The notes: generated by a model from the letters alone, not told the origin. Counted from the first letter of the stretch, positions 24,096 to 36,336 are shown. The stretch: DNA of 64,000 nucleotides from Epiperipatus broadwayi (GCA_028023455.1 JAQFVV010000181.1:2481670-2545669); one strand, 5' to 3'. Program-made: numbers and translations.

Positions 24096-24150
24096 ATATG
24101 CAGAGCGTTTCGAGAGGTATTATTCTCCTCTCTTCTTCAGGTGTTGCTGA
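24096..24150 (-). ncRNA. Hammerhead-like motif, solitary
   Basis: Minus strand: core CUGAAGA, one extra A, stem II GAGAGG-AGAAUAAUA-CCUCUC (six pairs), GAAAC. Same CUGANGA-N-stem-GAAAC layout as the motifs at 26608, 49111, 58030 and 61474. A matching stem I is not evident, so function is doubtful. Confidence 0.5.
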
Positions 24151-24422
24151 CCTGACCAGTACCAGTAAACATTCTTTTTTCTTTTATTATTTTACAAAAA
24201 AAGGGGAATTTTTTACTTTATCAAATATATGTGTGTGTGTGTGCGTGTGTGCAAAATTTAATTCAATATTATGAAAGCTTCTAAGTGGTTCTACTTTTTT
24301 TAGATTTAATATTAGAAATTAACTAATCCTTTTCCCATTTTCTAATTGCATATAATAAATTTTAAATGAATATTTCCATATATATATATATATGGATGAA
24401 TATAAGAAATATATATATATAT

Positions 24423-24543
24423 ATGGATGAAATAAGAAAGTGTGCAGGGGTGATGTGGAGAAGAGAAGCTAAAGATCGGAAAAGATGGATTAAACTTGGA
24501 GAGACCTTCATCCTGCAGTGGATTGATAATGGTTGATGATGAT
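24423..24543 (+). mobile_element. RTE-like LINE, 3'-end fragment
   Basis: ATGGATGAAATAAGAAAGTG through CATCCTGCAGTGGATTGATA and GGTTGATGATGAT is almost identical to the 3' ends at 21440-21570 and 56285-56405. It is severely 5'-truncated and embedded between (AT)n tracts. Confidence 0.85.
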
Positions 24544-24559
24544 ATATATATATCGCAAC

Positions 24560-25130
24560 CATACAAGAAGACTGGTCATGATTTCGATGGCAATAATGTG
24601 GAAAATGTGGTTGAGATGGCTGAGATCGATAATGAGAGAAAAAAGTGTGTCTACTATTCGAAACATAACTTGCAATTCGCTATGCATACAAGTTTTTATA
24701 TACTTCCACGTAAACTAAATCTATTCTATACTTTAAAAATCAATTCACATTTAATACAATAATAAATAAATTTCTTAGGGTTTTATTATAATAAGTGTAC
24801 CCCTAAACTTATTCTATTTAATAATAAAAATATTTGTTTCTTACTGTAAGAGCTAATTAAGAGTAACTTAATATGTGTTTTAAAACTAAGGCTATAAAAT
24901 TTAAATATAAAGTTGATTAATGATTTATCCCAGAGTTTATAAAGTAAGAAAATAAATGCATGGCTATAAAGTGTGTTTATGCATTTTAGAATATGACAAT
25001 ATAAAAGGGGATTTTATGTATATCAACTTATACAATACTTTTATATTTCAGATAACATTAATATAACAATGATATATTTAATCCATGTAGATTTTATGTG
25101 TAAGCTAATATCTCATATATGGCTTTTTTA
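24560..25130. other. AT-rich DNA without recognisable gene
   Basis: No recognisable features. Confidence 0.5.
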
Positions 25131-25250
25131 TATTGCGAATATGTTAAAACAGGTAAAACTCTCCATACAGTAGTGCCACTCAGTGCAAGCCAGAGTAATC
25201 AATGGATGAAAGAAGGTTTTGTGCATAAAATCCCTATCTAGTGCCTACTC

Positions 25251-25309
25251 ATCCAATATCCCCAGACTAGTTTCTAGCTTGTGGCTTTCATCAGTGAGGA
25301 GACTTGGAT
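25251..25309 (-). ncRNA. Hammerhead ribozyme, family A (canonical)
   Basis: Minus strand: AUCCAA-GUC-UCCUCA, CUGAUGA, AGC-CACAA-GCU inside an A/A mismatch, GAAA, AC-UA-GU, GUC, then UGGGGA-UA-UUGGAU. Stem I has twelve pairs around a small internal loop. All catalytic core bases are intact. Predicted cleavage lies between 25265 and 25264. Confidence 0.85.
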
Positions 25310-25804
25310 CTGAAAACACTGCACCTAGATCCTAGGATCTAATGCAACCCTACAGCAGCCACCTTTTATCTCTACTTAACTATAAAACCATGAGTCTAAA
25401 ATTGAAAATATAATATTTTTAATCCCAAGCTCATTAACTTACATAATCATATAGCCTATACAGTCATGTAGGTCTGAACTCAGTGGCACTATAATATGGA
25501 GAGTTTTGCCTGTTTTGACAGCTTGAGAAAGCATAAGAAATGGTGATCATGTAATGTTTCATGGTTAATACCAATTCTGCTTAATAGGGTAGTAGTGGCT
25601 ATGCTTATTAAAAAACCAAAGACACTAAAATGTATTAGTACTGAACTGAGTTCAAACCTATATGACTATATAAGTTAATGAGCTTGGATTGAAAATAGTA
25701 TTCTGTTTTCAATTTTAGACTCATAGTTTTGTAGTTAAGTAGAGATGTAAGGGGGCTGCTCGAGGGTTGCATTAGATTTTAAGATCTAGGTTCAGTGATC
25801 TCAG

Positions 25805-25863
25805 ATCCATGACTTCTCACTGATAAAAGCCACAAGTTAGAAATTAATCTGGGGATATTGGAT
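25805..25863 (+). ncRNA. Degenerate hammerhead ribozyme, family A
   Basis: Core CUGAUAA, stem II AGC-CACAA-GUU, GAAA, triplet AUC, stem I UUCUCA / UGGGGA and AUCCAU / UUGGAU. G8 is changed, so activity is unlikely. Confidence 0.6.
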
Positions 25864-26016
25864 AAGTAGGCACTAGATAGAAATTTTATGCACAAACCTT
25901 ATTGCATCCATTGATTACTCTGGCTTGCACTGAGTGACACTACTGTATGGAGAGTTTTGCCTGTTTTAACAGCTTGAGCAAGCATAAGAAAAGGTGATCA
26001 TGTTATTGTGAATATG

Positions 26017-26395
26017 CAATGACAATCTTGCTTTAATGACGACAACAGATAAATATTAAAAATTACAATTACTTTGTTATACAATATAACATAAATGATA
26101 AAAACGAATAATAACAATAAAATATCTAATAAATATTACTATTTGTTTCCTAAATCTAATTGAATATTGGATAAGAAAAGTGTATTATCAGACAGTGGTG
26201 TGAAGACACTAACATTAAATAGGAATAGGTTATTTGTTAATTCAAAATAATCCTCAATTTTAATATTGGAGGATAATAATTATTCTCAGCATAAAAAATA
26301 AATGTTTTATAGTCGTTTTTAATTAGTTTATTTCACTAAGTAATCAATAATTAATCAACCTCAATTAATAATACTGTAGAAGTTTTCACTCTTAC
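26017..26395. other. AT-rich DNA without recognisable gene
   Basis: No features recognised. Confidence 0.5.
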
Positions 26396-26532
26396 AAATC
26401 ATTGCTTAATCTTCTTGGAGAAGTGTAATAACTACTCTTTCTTATTGCATTGCCAAATATATACCATATAATACTAAATTGTCCATGCACTTTACTACTG
26501 TTATACAATGCTTTATTTACCACCCTTTTTAC

Positions 26533-26574
26533 AGTTTACAGTTTAGATTGCCCCAACAATCTGCTTCAGAACTT
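26533..26574 (-). ncRNA. Hammerhead-like motif, family G, left arm
   Basis: Minus strand: stem I AGUU / AACU, core CUGAAGC (A9 to C), stem II GAUUG...CAAUC, UAAA (G12 to U), stem III AC-U-GU, H17 = A. Two core changes. Confidence 0.5.
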
Positions 26575-26607
26575 TATATTTCCTAGCAGTTGAGGCTAGG
26601 AGATATA

Positions 26608-26649
26608 AAGTTCTGAAGAAGATTGCTGGGGCAATCAAAACTGCAAACT
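26608..26649 (+). ncRNA. Hammerhead-like motif, family G, right arm
   Basis: Stem I AAGUU / AACU, intact core CUGAAGA followed by one extra A, stem II GAUUGC-UGGG-GCAAUC (six pairs), AAAA (G12 to A) and ACUGC where the left arm has ACUGU. Together the two arms suggest a consensus with an intact core. Confidence 0.55.
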
Positions 26650-26739
26650 GTAAAAAAGGGTGGTCAATAAAGCATTGTATAACAGTAGTAAAGTGCATGG
26701 ACAATTTAGTATTATATGGTAAATCATTACTTAGCATAC

Positions 26740-27150
26740 CTAAATGATATTTACCACATTGGACTTATTTATTTTGCCTCAAGATCCTTTACTGGATTAA
26801 ATTTCAGGCTTAAACATTAGGAGTGCAAGTCTACTAACAAAATATAACTACATCATTAGGCTGCCATGTTGCAAACTATATAGCAATGAAAAATGCATAA
26901 ATTATTCCTTACAGATTTACTCTTCTACATAAGAATGATTAATTCCATTTTAACTTTGAGGTTAATCTTAAGAACCCATCAAACATATAATAATTGCAAT
27001 ATAGCACAGTTTTATATAAGTTTAATGGTTATTTACATTTATACAACCTAAATCTAAGGTAATCACATTTAATCCCATTTAATATCATTGATAATAATAT
27101 TAAGTAAAATATTACCTGTACATGGCATATTAATATCTGAGAAACTTTAT
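26740..27150. other. AT-rich DNA without recognisable gene
   Basis: No features recognised. Confidence 0.5.
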
Positions 27151-27155
27151 TCCAT

Positions 27156-27297
<142 letters not shown>

Positions 27298-27299
27298 TA

Positions 27300-27720
27300 A
27301 CTAAGAAAGAAATAATTATGAAAAAATGCATTAAATAATCCTCAAATGGTTATGACAATTTAAAAATTATCCCAATGAAATATTGCTATTTGCAAAATAT
27401 TTTAGAGTTCTTGGGAATTTACAAGGACTTCTAAAATAACAGGATCACCATTGAAATAAGACACAAATAATTTCATTTTGTAATATAATCTCTTCTGGAC
27501 ACAGCATAAAAATTAATAAATTCTATTCATCATACTTGTTCATTAAAGGTAAGTTACATTTAACACATTAATCCGTTTACCATATTTAATATTTGTTTTG
27601 ATAATTCACAATTAAGAAGTGAAATTTAAATATTTAGCTTTCCTAATTCATTATCCATTGAATGTTATTTAAATAATTAGCACTGATAATCCATAATGTA
27701 ATTTCTTAAGCACTAGATAC
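27300..27720. other. AT-rich DNA without recognisable gene
   Basis: No features recognised. Confidence 0.5.
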
Positions 27721-27733
27721 AAATTCGTAGTTT

Positions 27734-27845
27734 TTTTTTTTTTCATATGTCATAGCATCGGCCGGGACGCGAACCCACAACCGTCTGCAACTAACTATTT
27801 GCTTGCAAGGCAGCTGCGATGACCTCTCGACTAACAACGCTTGAC
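27734..27845 (-). mobile_element. tRNA-derived SINE, copy 3, with 12-bp target duplication
   Basis: Minus strand: GTTAGTCGAGAGGTCATCGC (A-box region), GTGGGTTCGCGTCCCGGC (B box), GATGCTATGACATATG and a poly(A) tail. AATTCGTAGTTT occurs at 27722-27733 and 27846-27857, bounding the insertion. Intact duplications and tail suggest a fairly young copy. Confidence 0.85.
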
Positions 27846-27859
27846 AATTCGTAGTTTAA

Positions 27860-29870
27860 TCCAGCAAATTAATTCATTTGATTAATTTTATCCGAAAAGT
27901 TACTATTAGTTACTTTTTTAATTTGAGGTATAAAATTAATTTATTCATTTATAGATCTTTAATCCATGGTTCCAGTAATTCTGATCATATCTCTGATAAA
28001 GCAAATAGTTTAACATCCATAACAAAACGATTTTCATTACTTTTTGAATCACAGTTCGTTTCTCTAAGCTACAAGTTTATGAAGGGATATTTGAGTTGAA
28101 AAAATTGTTTTAAAGTTTTTTCTTTACTTAATTAAAGATGAGGCAATTCACAAAATTGAGATGAATATGTATGTATCCTTTCTTGTGGTAAAAAAAATAA
28201 TTATTTTACAATAACTTGAAAATAAACATCAGTACTTATTTGATTAATAAATATAATTTTCCAATTATCAGCTATTTACGATTACTTTCAATTGAAGAAA
28301 GCCAGTGATTTATTGTTGAAATTACGAGACAGCATTCCATAAGTCAATTTGTCCATTTTTCCATTTCTAAGTCAGCAAAAAAAATGAAACTCTTTTTTTA
28401 TTTAAGAGAATGAAAAGAAGTCACATGGTTAGAGATCACATGAAAATGACTGTTACATAAACTGGGTCATGTTGAATTTAATTAAAAATTGTTTCACACT
28501 CAAGGCTGTTCACAAAAGAATTGTAGTGATAAAACTTGCACTTTCACTTTGCCACAAATGAGACATTTACATTTTACTGCATCACACAAACATTTCAGAA
28601 GTTATAGGTGCTAATTTTAAGGAAAAAATGTCACAATAAAAAAATATCACTATCTTGACATTGGACTACACTTACCGTGCTTTTTTTGGGACATGGTGAA
28701 TTTGAAAATTTTATTAAATCATTTGTAAACTTGCATTTTCCTCAGAACAACTTTATTGTAATCTTTTTCAAGCATTACAACTGTTTCCCTGCTGTTTACC
28801 CTAACAGAAAACAGAATTTCACATTATTCCTACTTTTCTGCCATAACAAAAAAATTTCCAAATATGCAAAATACACTTTACAAACAAATGTGATACATAG
28901 AACCACGATTATGCATGGTAACATAATTTGGTAGATTGATGCAAAAGAGTCCCTGCAAGAGTTATGTAATAGCAGAAGTATGGACAATATGTAATGACAA
29001 TTCTGTATTTTTAAAAAAAAATTCTAAAACTATGGAATAATGAATATTGTTTTACTAATTCAAAAAAAATCTGAAGAGGTGAGTATTTTTCAGGCAGTTT
29101 TTGTTTAGTCTGTCTTCACTCTTTGACAATTTTCACTTTTTATAATCTGCATTCCACAGCATTTATGACATTACTTTAAGAATCATTTTGGAATAAACAA
29201 TAAAAATCTTGCATAGTTTATTAAATATTTCTGATTAATCTTATGCAATGATTGTGTAATAACTATTTAAACCAAAATAATGCATGTATACTCTTTAATT
29301 TTATTTGCATATGTTTTATTTTTAAAAATAGAAGTTAATAAATTTGACTGTAATGTTACCAAAAAAACATTGGCTAATAAAATGACCACACTTTGTAATA
29401 TTGATTATATAATATCATTACTGAAATCATGTTAAGAGCTTTTGGGATATTGAAAAATTATCAAGCAAATGTAATATTTTAAAGCAGAATTTTATCAATT
29501 TATCAGAGCTTAACATTTATTTGTTCACATTTTAAAAATAAATTTCAATAAAGAAGATTTCATTGATTTTCTGGAGTTGCTTACTTAGACTGTTTCCTAC
29601 CCAATGTTGAATGATGAAACCATTCTTTGCTTTTATTACAAACATATTTGCAAAATTCAAATATAATTTCTTAGAATGGCTTTCATTTGTAAATTAAATT
29701 TTAGAAAAAATTAAATCCAATTTATACAATTTTAATATAGAATAAAAAGAGTTTATATTAAAATCAACAGTTGAACATCAGCAACGACTGCCACCAATGC
29801 TAACAATACAAAATTCCAACCCATAAAAAGTTTAAATCTTAATTGTTTTTCACTTTAATAGATTATCTTA
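27860..29870. other. AT-rich DNA without recognisable gene
   Basis: Two kilobases without recognisable coding, RNA or repeat features. Confidence 0.55.
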
Positions 29871-29884
29871 AATTATTTTACATC

Positions 29885-30435
29885 ATTTTTTTAATTATAT
29901 GTGATTTAGAACCAGACTTTCAAACTCCGTTCAGCTATCCGATCTATCTCATACAACTGATGCCCATGACCACACATGTAATAAAGATAAATGATCTCCA
30001 ATGTACATATTTTATGCTGAACCAGCACTCACCAGTTGGTCCAGATCATCATTTTCCACCAGTGCTCAGATTATATTAAGATAGAAAATTTTTAAACTTT
30101 AATGGACAAGCTTCAATGTACTCCACCATCCAACTCTTCAGCCTTCCATACTATTGAAAATCTGATAATTATCAACATGGGCATGATGATAATATTGGCA
30201 TTATCAAGGGATTTGGGTGTTTCATCATCAGATTTTCAATGGTATGTTAAGACTGAAGACTTGGATAATGGAGTAAAGCATATCCATTAAAATTTGAAAA
30301 TTTGCCAATGAGTGCTGGATTATCATGATATATATATATAAGATTATTTATCTTTTTCACATGTGTGTGGTCATGCGTGTCGGTTGTATAAGATAGACTG
30401 GGTAGCTGAAGGAAGTTTGAAAGTCTGAGTTCAAA
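29885..30435. mobile_element. Palindromic hammerhead-family H element
   Basis: Minus-sense unit (GTTCAGCTATCC..., ACCAGCACTCACCAG, AAAATCTGATAATTATC) followed by an inverted plus-sense unit (CATCATCAGATTTTCAATGG, then AATGAGTGCTGGATTATC, CACATGTGTGTGGTCATG and GAGTTCAAATCC). The right unit has lost most of its hammerhead. Both outer ends carry the tRNA B-box-like string, inverted relative to each other. Confidence 0.7.
29996..30046 (-). ncRNA. Hammerhead ribozyme, family H (two core changes)
   Basis: Stem I GGACCAA / UUGG, core CUGGUGA (A6 to G), stem II GUGCU-GGUUC-AGCAU, AAAA (G12 to A). Structure is kept but catalysis is doubtful. Confidence 0.5.
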
Positions 30436-30439
30436 TCCT

Positions 30440-31165
30440 TCTAATTAAATATATATATATGTGTGTGTGCTTTATATAAGTTTTTTTTTAATATTTTTGA
30501 ATAAAAATCAATTAAGTTTTTTAAATTAAAAAAAAAAAAAACTCAGCCTGTAGTCAGTTTCATTGTTTTTATTTTAGTCATAATACTCTCTATAATTCAT
30601 GATCAATGCTTTAATTAATTCAATTATAATCACTAAAATGTTTTGATTATTTATTATTATGGATTATTTATTGACTTATTCTTTTGGTTTTTTACTTTAA
30701 AACATTTTACACATAAGGTATATGAAAATAAGCAAATTTTTATAAAATAAATTTATAATGTATATAGAAGTATATATAAATGTGTGTGTATTTCTGTGAT
30801 GAATCATTTTTATTAAATGGGAATCCCATTTTTGAAATCTAGTTAAAATTTTAAGCAACAATGTTTCCAAGTATATATATATATGCAAATTACGTTTGTC
30901 ACAGCTTTCATACTTAAACAAACCAATAAAATAATATAGCAATCTGTTGAAAACATATTGCTGTAGAATTCTTTTGTTTAATCATGCTGACTCGATGATG
31001 CAATTTACATAGAATAACCAGATTGGCTGTTGGCAATTATAGTTTAATGAAAAGAAATTGGAGAATAGATTTACAATACTTTCCATCACACATACTTTTT
31101 AATCAGACATTGTAATTATCTCTATCATGTTACAAGATGTTGCAAGCAGAGCAGAGTGAAATTAA
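30440..31165. other. AT-rich DNA without recognisable gene
   Basis: Only AT and GT dinucleotide tracts are visible. Confidence 0.5.
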
Positions 31166-31171
31166 TTGGGA

Positions 31172-31235
31172 AAGCCAGTTTTATATCTTGGTAGTTACAG
31201 ACCATAGGGCAACTTTAAAATATTTTTCTGCTTAA
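31172..31235 (+). pseudogene. Possible decayed Gypsy-type RNase H segment
   Basis: One frame reads FYILVVTDHRATLKYFSA, resembling the TDH..LKY block of Gypsy RNase H. The following 1.8 kb is less AT-biased than its surroundings and shows scattered open stretches but no further motif I can defend. A short match of this kind can arise by chance. Confidence 0.35.
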
Positions 31236-33459
31236 TTGCTTCTTTATTTACACAACAAATCAATAGCTGAATATATCCTTGTTTGTTGAATCTATATATA
31301 GGGAAGATAAGTTTACAAACTGGGTGACTTCATTTAATAAGAATGAATTTACCAGATGGTTTGGGTGAATTTACTATATTTCTTACCATACCAAAAATAA
31401 TTATTTTGTGGATAAATCACACTATAATAAGTATTTTGGTAATCATTGTTTCCTTCTACTTTCTGCTTAGATAGAATGTATGCTGTATTTTTGCTTGGTG
31501 TCTTAAAACTGGTCAGTACTTCTAGGTTTCTTGTACTGATGAAGTTAAACCATGGGATCTTGACTGATAATTACTGCAGTAATATTGTGTGACTATTTAG
31601 TTTGATGTAGTCAAAATACAATTGATTTCTATAATGTCCCAGTCTAACTTTTCATTTTTTTCTTTATTTGGAGGTGAAGACCCTTTACAGAAAACTACTA
31701 TAGCTAAAACCCAGTGTTTCCTGGATACATTCAACATATTACTTTTGTATAAATATTAAATTAGCTACAATTTGCTGCTTCATTTTAATTTTTGTGATGG
31801 TAATATTTGTTGGACTTGTATGGGGCATCATTAATATTCTTGCTTACAGAGTTTATCATGGCCTCATGGATTATCCATTTGATCTATCCAATACATTCTT
31901 GTGAAATTATGGCATTAATATATGTTTGATTTCATTATTTTCTCAGAAGTCTCTAAATTGGCTATAAGTAAAGGCAGTATGATTATCAGAAACAATAGTC
32001 ATGGAAAGAATATACATAGCATATATTTTTCTCAGTGCATTAGTTGTGATTGATGTGTGGAAAGACAGGATCTTGCCTATCTCTAATCATTTGGGAAAGG
32101 CATAATGAAATCAGAAACTATTTGATTTTCTATTGATAAGTATGGTCTATGCTCAGAATTTTTCCAAGGTCCTAAAATTGTAATCATAAGTTATCCTTTG
32201 TCTTACCTGGATAATTTTAATTTATTTGACATTGCTGAAAATAGATATATTTGTGATTATATAATTGAATCTATACTAAATAATCAGGTATATGACCTTG
32301 TGAACATTTTCATTTTGACTATCCAAGAATAGTCAAACAGTAATAAATTTAAGACTTATTTGTACACTTAGGTGGAACAATAACACTTGTGTTCTGTAGT
32401 ATGTATTTATTTTCAATGGACAGTTCTTGACTTCTTGCCTTAAAAGTTTTATGTAACTTCTGTGAATATTTAATTGACTACTTTGTGCATATTCATTTGC
32501 GCATTAGCTTATTTCTCATTTATAATCCAGATAGCTATTGTATATTGTTGATATAATTGATATTTTCTAAGTCAATCATAATAGGATAATCATTTTCTTT
32601 TCTTTTTTCGGATTCAGTTTTATCAGGTAATCAAGTGAGAGCATAAACATGATAAATATTTTTCCATTCACGTCTTATTTTAAATTTTTATGCCTTCAGA
32701 AAGTTGAAGCATTTTAATGTATGAGATAAAACATCCTGCTGGAGACCATTTTTGATAGTAAATGTGCCTAGTCAAATTTTGTTTTACAGTCAGTTTGTAA
32801 GATGAAACATCTTTTTAAACAAATTGATTTAATTTTTTAATGCCTGTGACGAAGACGAGGACTCTTTTGTCATTTTTGTAACACTATAGTAAGATTACTG
32901 TCTACTTACTGAAGAAGTATTAAATATGTTAAGAAACATTCCCATTCATTATAATTAACATTTTTTGCATTGTGTATTTACCTTTTTAAACTTATAAACT
33001 GCTTGATTTTGCTTAGTATCCTATGCATATTCAGCTTTTTCTCTAGACACCAATGATTTAATAGTGCACCTGCTTCTGTTTTATGCCGAATAAAGCTTTC
33101 ATCATCATATCGTTTCTTTTTGTGGGAGTTTTAGTTCTTCATATTTTATTTAGTTTACTTCTTATAGAAAAAATTCCTACATAGGAACTAAAAACAAACA
33201 ATCTAAATTACTTTTTTTAACACACATTTATCAGAAGTTATTTTATATGGAAAATAACTATATAAAATCTGAATCAAGTTCATAACTTTTTTCTAGTGCA
33301 TTTTCCACTAAGTTGTATTAATAATAGTCACGGCATCCAATGCCATAACATGGCATCTAATGCTATGACGCAATGATTATGACTAATATAATTTAGTCAA
33401 GAGTGCACTAGATAAAAATTGCAAACTTTTCAGATTTTAAGCATAACTCGTATATATAT
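31236..33459. other. No recognisable gene; possibly decayed retroelement
   Basis: Base composition is somewhat more balanced than flanking DNA and the text lacks simple repeats, which would fit an old coding sequence, but all frames are broken by stops. Contains a local near-duplication CATCCAATGCCATAACATGG / CATCTAATGCTATGACGC near 33330. Confidence 0.4.
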
Positions 33460-35601
33460 TATAACGATCCGGAGAAGTGAGCTTACCATAATCTGCACTA
33501 CAGGGCGCCATCTAGGCATTTGAACCTAGAAAAATTTATAAAGTAGGCAGATACGTAAGTCAAAAAAAAATGTTTTTTTTAAACTTTGATTTCGGTTGTT
33601 AGCCCAAGTCACAAGCTCAGTGGAATAGCAGAGATTAAATAATATAATCTAAGAGTATATAAAAAAAGAATAAAATAAGCCACTGCCAGTAATTAGCATA
33701 CAAACATTTATTTATGCACATATATATAAGATTGAAAATTGTTTTAGTATCAGTTTACATTTTAACATTTAACATTATTTTTAACTTTACTTTAGATTTT
33801 AATTTACATTTTAATTTTTATTATATTATAAGTTTACATTTTAATTAAGTTTGCATAGATGGAATTATAAAAATTTGTTTTAATAATGTTCAGTATAGAT
33901 CGGTTACATAGATTACAATGGTTAAAAACATTTCAAAATAAACATAAATGATCAAAATATAAAATCATTGATACTGACAATTGCAGAGGGAAATTTATAA
34001 GTAACCCAATAGTATTCACCATAAGATACTTGCATTGTCACCAATAACTTAAAAGACATCCGAATAAATACATTTTAGATACTCACCGTAAGGTATCATT
34101 ATTTATCGAATGTCTATATATTTTGATCAAATATGAAAACCCAAAACATACTTAACTAATAACCAATCCATGCAAGCGTCTATAAACAACTTAAATTTAA
34201 TGCATTTTTATTTAGTGTTGAGTATGAATAGACTACATAGATTTGCATTTGAAAATAAAACATTTTATCCCTATTTAACCTTAGGCTAAAGGTTCGCAGC
34301 CAAAACTGGTGTCAATTTATCTGATATATCGATGCATTCAATGTAATACGAAATATGGCAGCACCAAAAAGTTAAGAGAAGAAATTGCCTCTCGTCAAAT
34401 AGGAATATTACATCTATCTGACAAGAAGAGCAATAAAAAAAACTCCATAGAAAGTAACTGCATTCTCCGTCTTATAATTCCTTCCATAGGCAAACGGGTG
34501 AGTGCGGCGTATGAAACGATTCTGCCCGTAGCGAATCTGATATTACATCTACTAATCACACCAATATATCCCATCCATTGACCCAATTCAACTACGACAC
34601 AAATAACCTAAGATTACCCTCCCCTAATATAACTTTACAAATCTATACAGCCATTCACGCCCGACTTAAGTTAAACATTTATATAATTAATTTAATGAAA
34701 AACAAAAATCATGACAAAACTTAAAGAACAAAAAATAAATAAATAAAATGGAAATGATTTTACAAAAGAAACACATCAAATAAAATTATAATTAATTAAT
34801 AAATATTTTAGTTTGGTCAGATAGGATTCTATTGCAGTATTTACCAAAAAGTTTTAAAATTTAGAATTTTTATTGTTCAAATGAATATAAAGTTCTTACG
34901 ATTTTTTAAAATGTCCAATTTTATCCATTGCTTGCCATGAACATGAATTCCCACACTGTCCTAAGATTGGTATTCTGTTGGACGATTTATTTATTCATCC
35001 GGAGGTTTTTGCTTTAACTGGTCCTCAATGTAGAAAACGATAGTTCATTTCTCCTTCTTTCTTAGCAGAACTGAAGGGATTGAAGAGTGCATCTTTTCAA
35101 TCCCTTCTCCTTCACCTCCACACTAACACATATCTATCACATCTCTCAATAATAATCAATCAATAATTTTCAAACTTGTCTTTTTATATTACTTTTGTGG
35201 ATTGAATTGACATTACGTCATCGATGTGATGGTCCTTTCTCTGAGGTCCGATTCCATTGTTTTTCTCTCCTATCTGACCACTGTTTATACATATAAATGC
35301 CCAAGGCTAGTTTACTAATTAAAATAATCATTTCCATTTTCTGATTACTTAATGTATTTTCCAAAATTAAAGATATATTTTTATCTCTAAATCTTTTTAA
35401 GATTTAGTTTTAAAATACTTTTTCTTTAATAAAGTTTTATTTTAATAATTTTTCATCTGCACGTTTTTATATATATATATACGAGTTTAAGATTTTCAAT
35501 TTTTATGTCTAACAAAAAAAAAAGTTTTTAAATGCGAACTTTTTATTTTAACTTTATGTTTAATAATAAAAAACAATGTAACGACATCTGTGCTCGTTAC
35601 A
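33460..35601 (-). repeat. LTR-like direct repeat, left copy
   Basis: Begins TATAACGATCCGGAGAAGTG and ends with the hairpin TGTAACGA...TCGTTACA (35577-35601). Flanking AT dinucleotides obscure any target duplication. It includes an open frame near 34309-34581 that is not conserved in the second copy, so it is not treated as a gene. Confidence 0.75.
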
Positions 35602-36336
35602 TATCAGTAAAATTGCTTAAAAAAATGATAAAAAAAAAATATTTTACTTAGGGTTAGTAGTTACGGTACACAATTTTCGAAGACATTTACAAAAACATCC
35701 GGTTAGTAATTTTACAAAAGACTATACAGTATACAAGAAAAAAAATGTTGGCTATCATTTTTCAAGGACCATTTACATTTACACCTCCTCCCCCCGAAAA
35801 TTCTATTTTATTTTATACATTTTATTTTTACTCATGGCATGACAAGCAAATTATTTAAATTATTTAGGAAGGTTGCATTGAAGTAAATATATTTTGAAAG
35901 ATAATGGGTTTATGCGTGTATATTTGCAGCACAATTATAAATACCACCAACTTATTTATGATTTATTAAAATGCTTAAATAGGATTACACTGAAGTAAAT
36001 TCCCAACAGTACTCATCGTAAGGTACCACATTTTGATCATAAACTTACGTGGCTGTGCGCGCCTATACATGTTAAAGCATAATATATATCAACAAACAAA
36101 AAAAAAACATATTTATTGCAACCTTTTGACTTTTTTTTTTTTACAAAAATTAGTTTTAAAATTATTTATACTTTCTCATGTTTAATATATATGTGCAATT
36201 TCTTCTGGCAGTGCTTTTATAAGATTCAAAGTATACGACTTTATGTAACAAATAAAAATATTTCATTTTGAAAAAGAAATTTACTCAGGGTATATGTGGT
36301 TTTTATTAATAGATCGGCCCAAGTTGGGTGGCCAGT
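35602..36336 (-). other. Internal region between the LTR-like repeats
   Basis: No coding sequence. On the minus strand a purine run (GGGGGGAGGAGG, 35783-35796) resembles a polypurine tract but sits about 180 bp away from the repeat it should abut, which counts against a simple LTR model or implies a later insertion. Confidence 0.5.
36318..36334 (-). promoter_or_regulatory. Possible tRNA primer-binding site
   Basis: Minus strand reads TGGCCACCCAACTTGGG, two bases after the end of the right repeat. It resembles Lys-type primer sites (TGGCGCCCAAC...) but is imperfect. Confidence 0.4.

Larger units (their letters stand above)
25144..26003. mobile_element. Palindromic hammerhead-family A element with 13-bp target duplication
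   Basis: A minus-sense unit (25155 to about 25490) is followed by a plus-sense unit plus the start of another. GAGTTTTGCCTGTTTT at 25501 and 25952 gives a 451-bp head-to-tail period. Flanks TATTGCGAATATG (25131-25143) and TATTGTGAATATG (26004-26016) differ at one base. Contains one canonical and one decayed hammerhead. Confidence 0.85.
26409..26720. mobile_element. Palindromic hammerhead-family G element with 13-bp target duplication
   Basis: Arms 26462-26585 and 26596-26721 are near-perfect reverse complements of about 125 bp (TACCATATAATAC / GTATTATATGGTA outside, AGTTCTGAAG-type core inside). AAATCATTGCTTA (26396-26408) and AAATCATTACTTA (26721-26733) flank it with one mismatch. Each arm has a hammerhead-like fold. 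Non-coding; the open frame across the palindrome is a by-product. Confidence 0.8.

Noticed and set aside
34309-34586. Open frames of 90 and 63 codons, with a relative at 37225-37458
   Set aside because: They lie inside the 2.14-kb direct repeats, the frames are not equally conserved in both copies, and overlapping frames on both strands show no domain.
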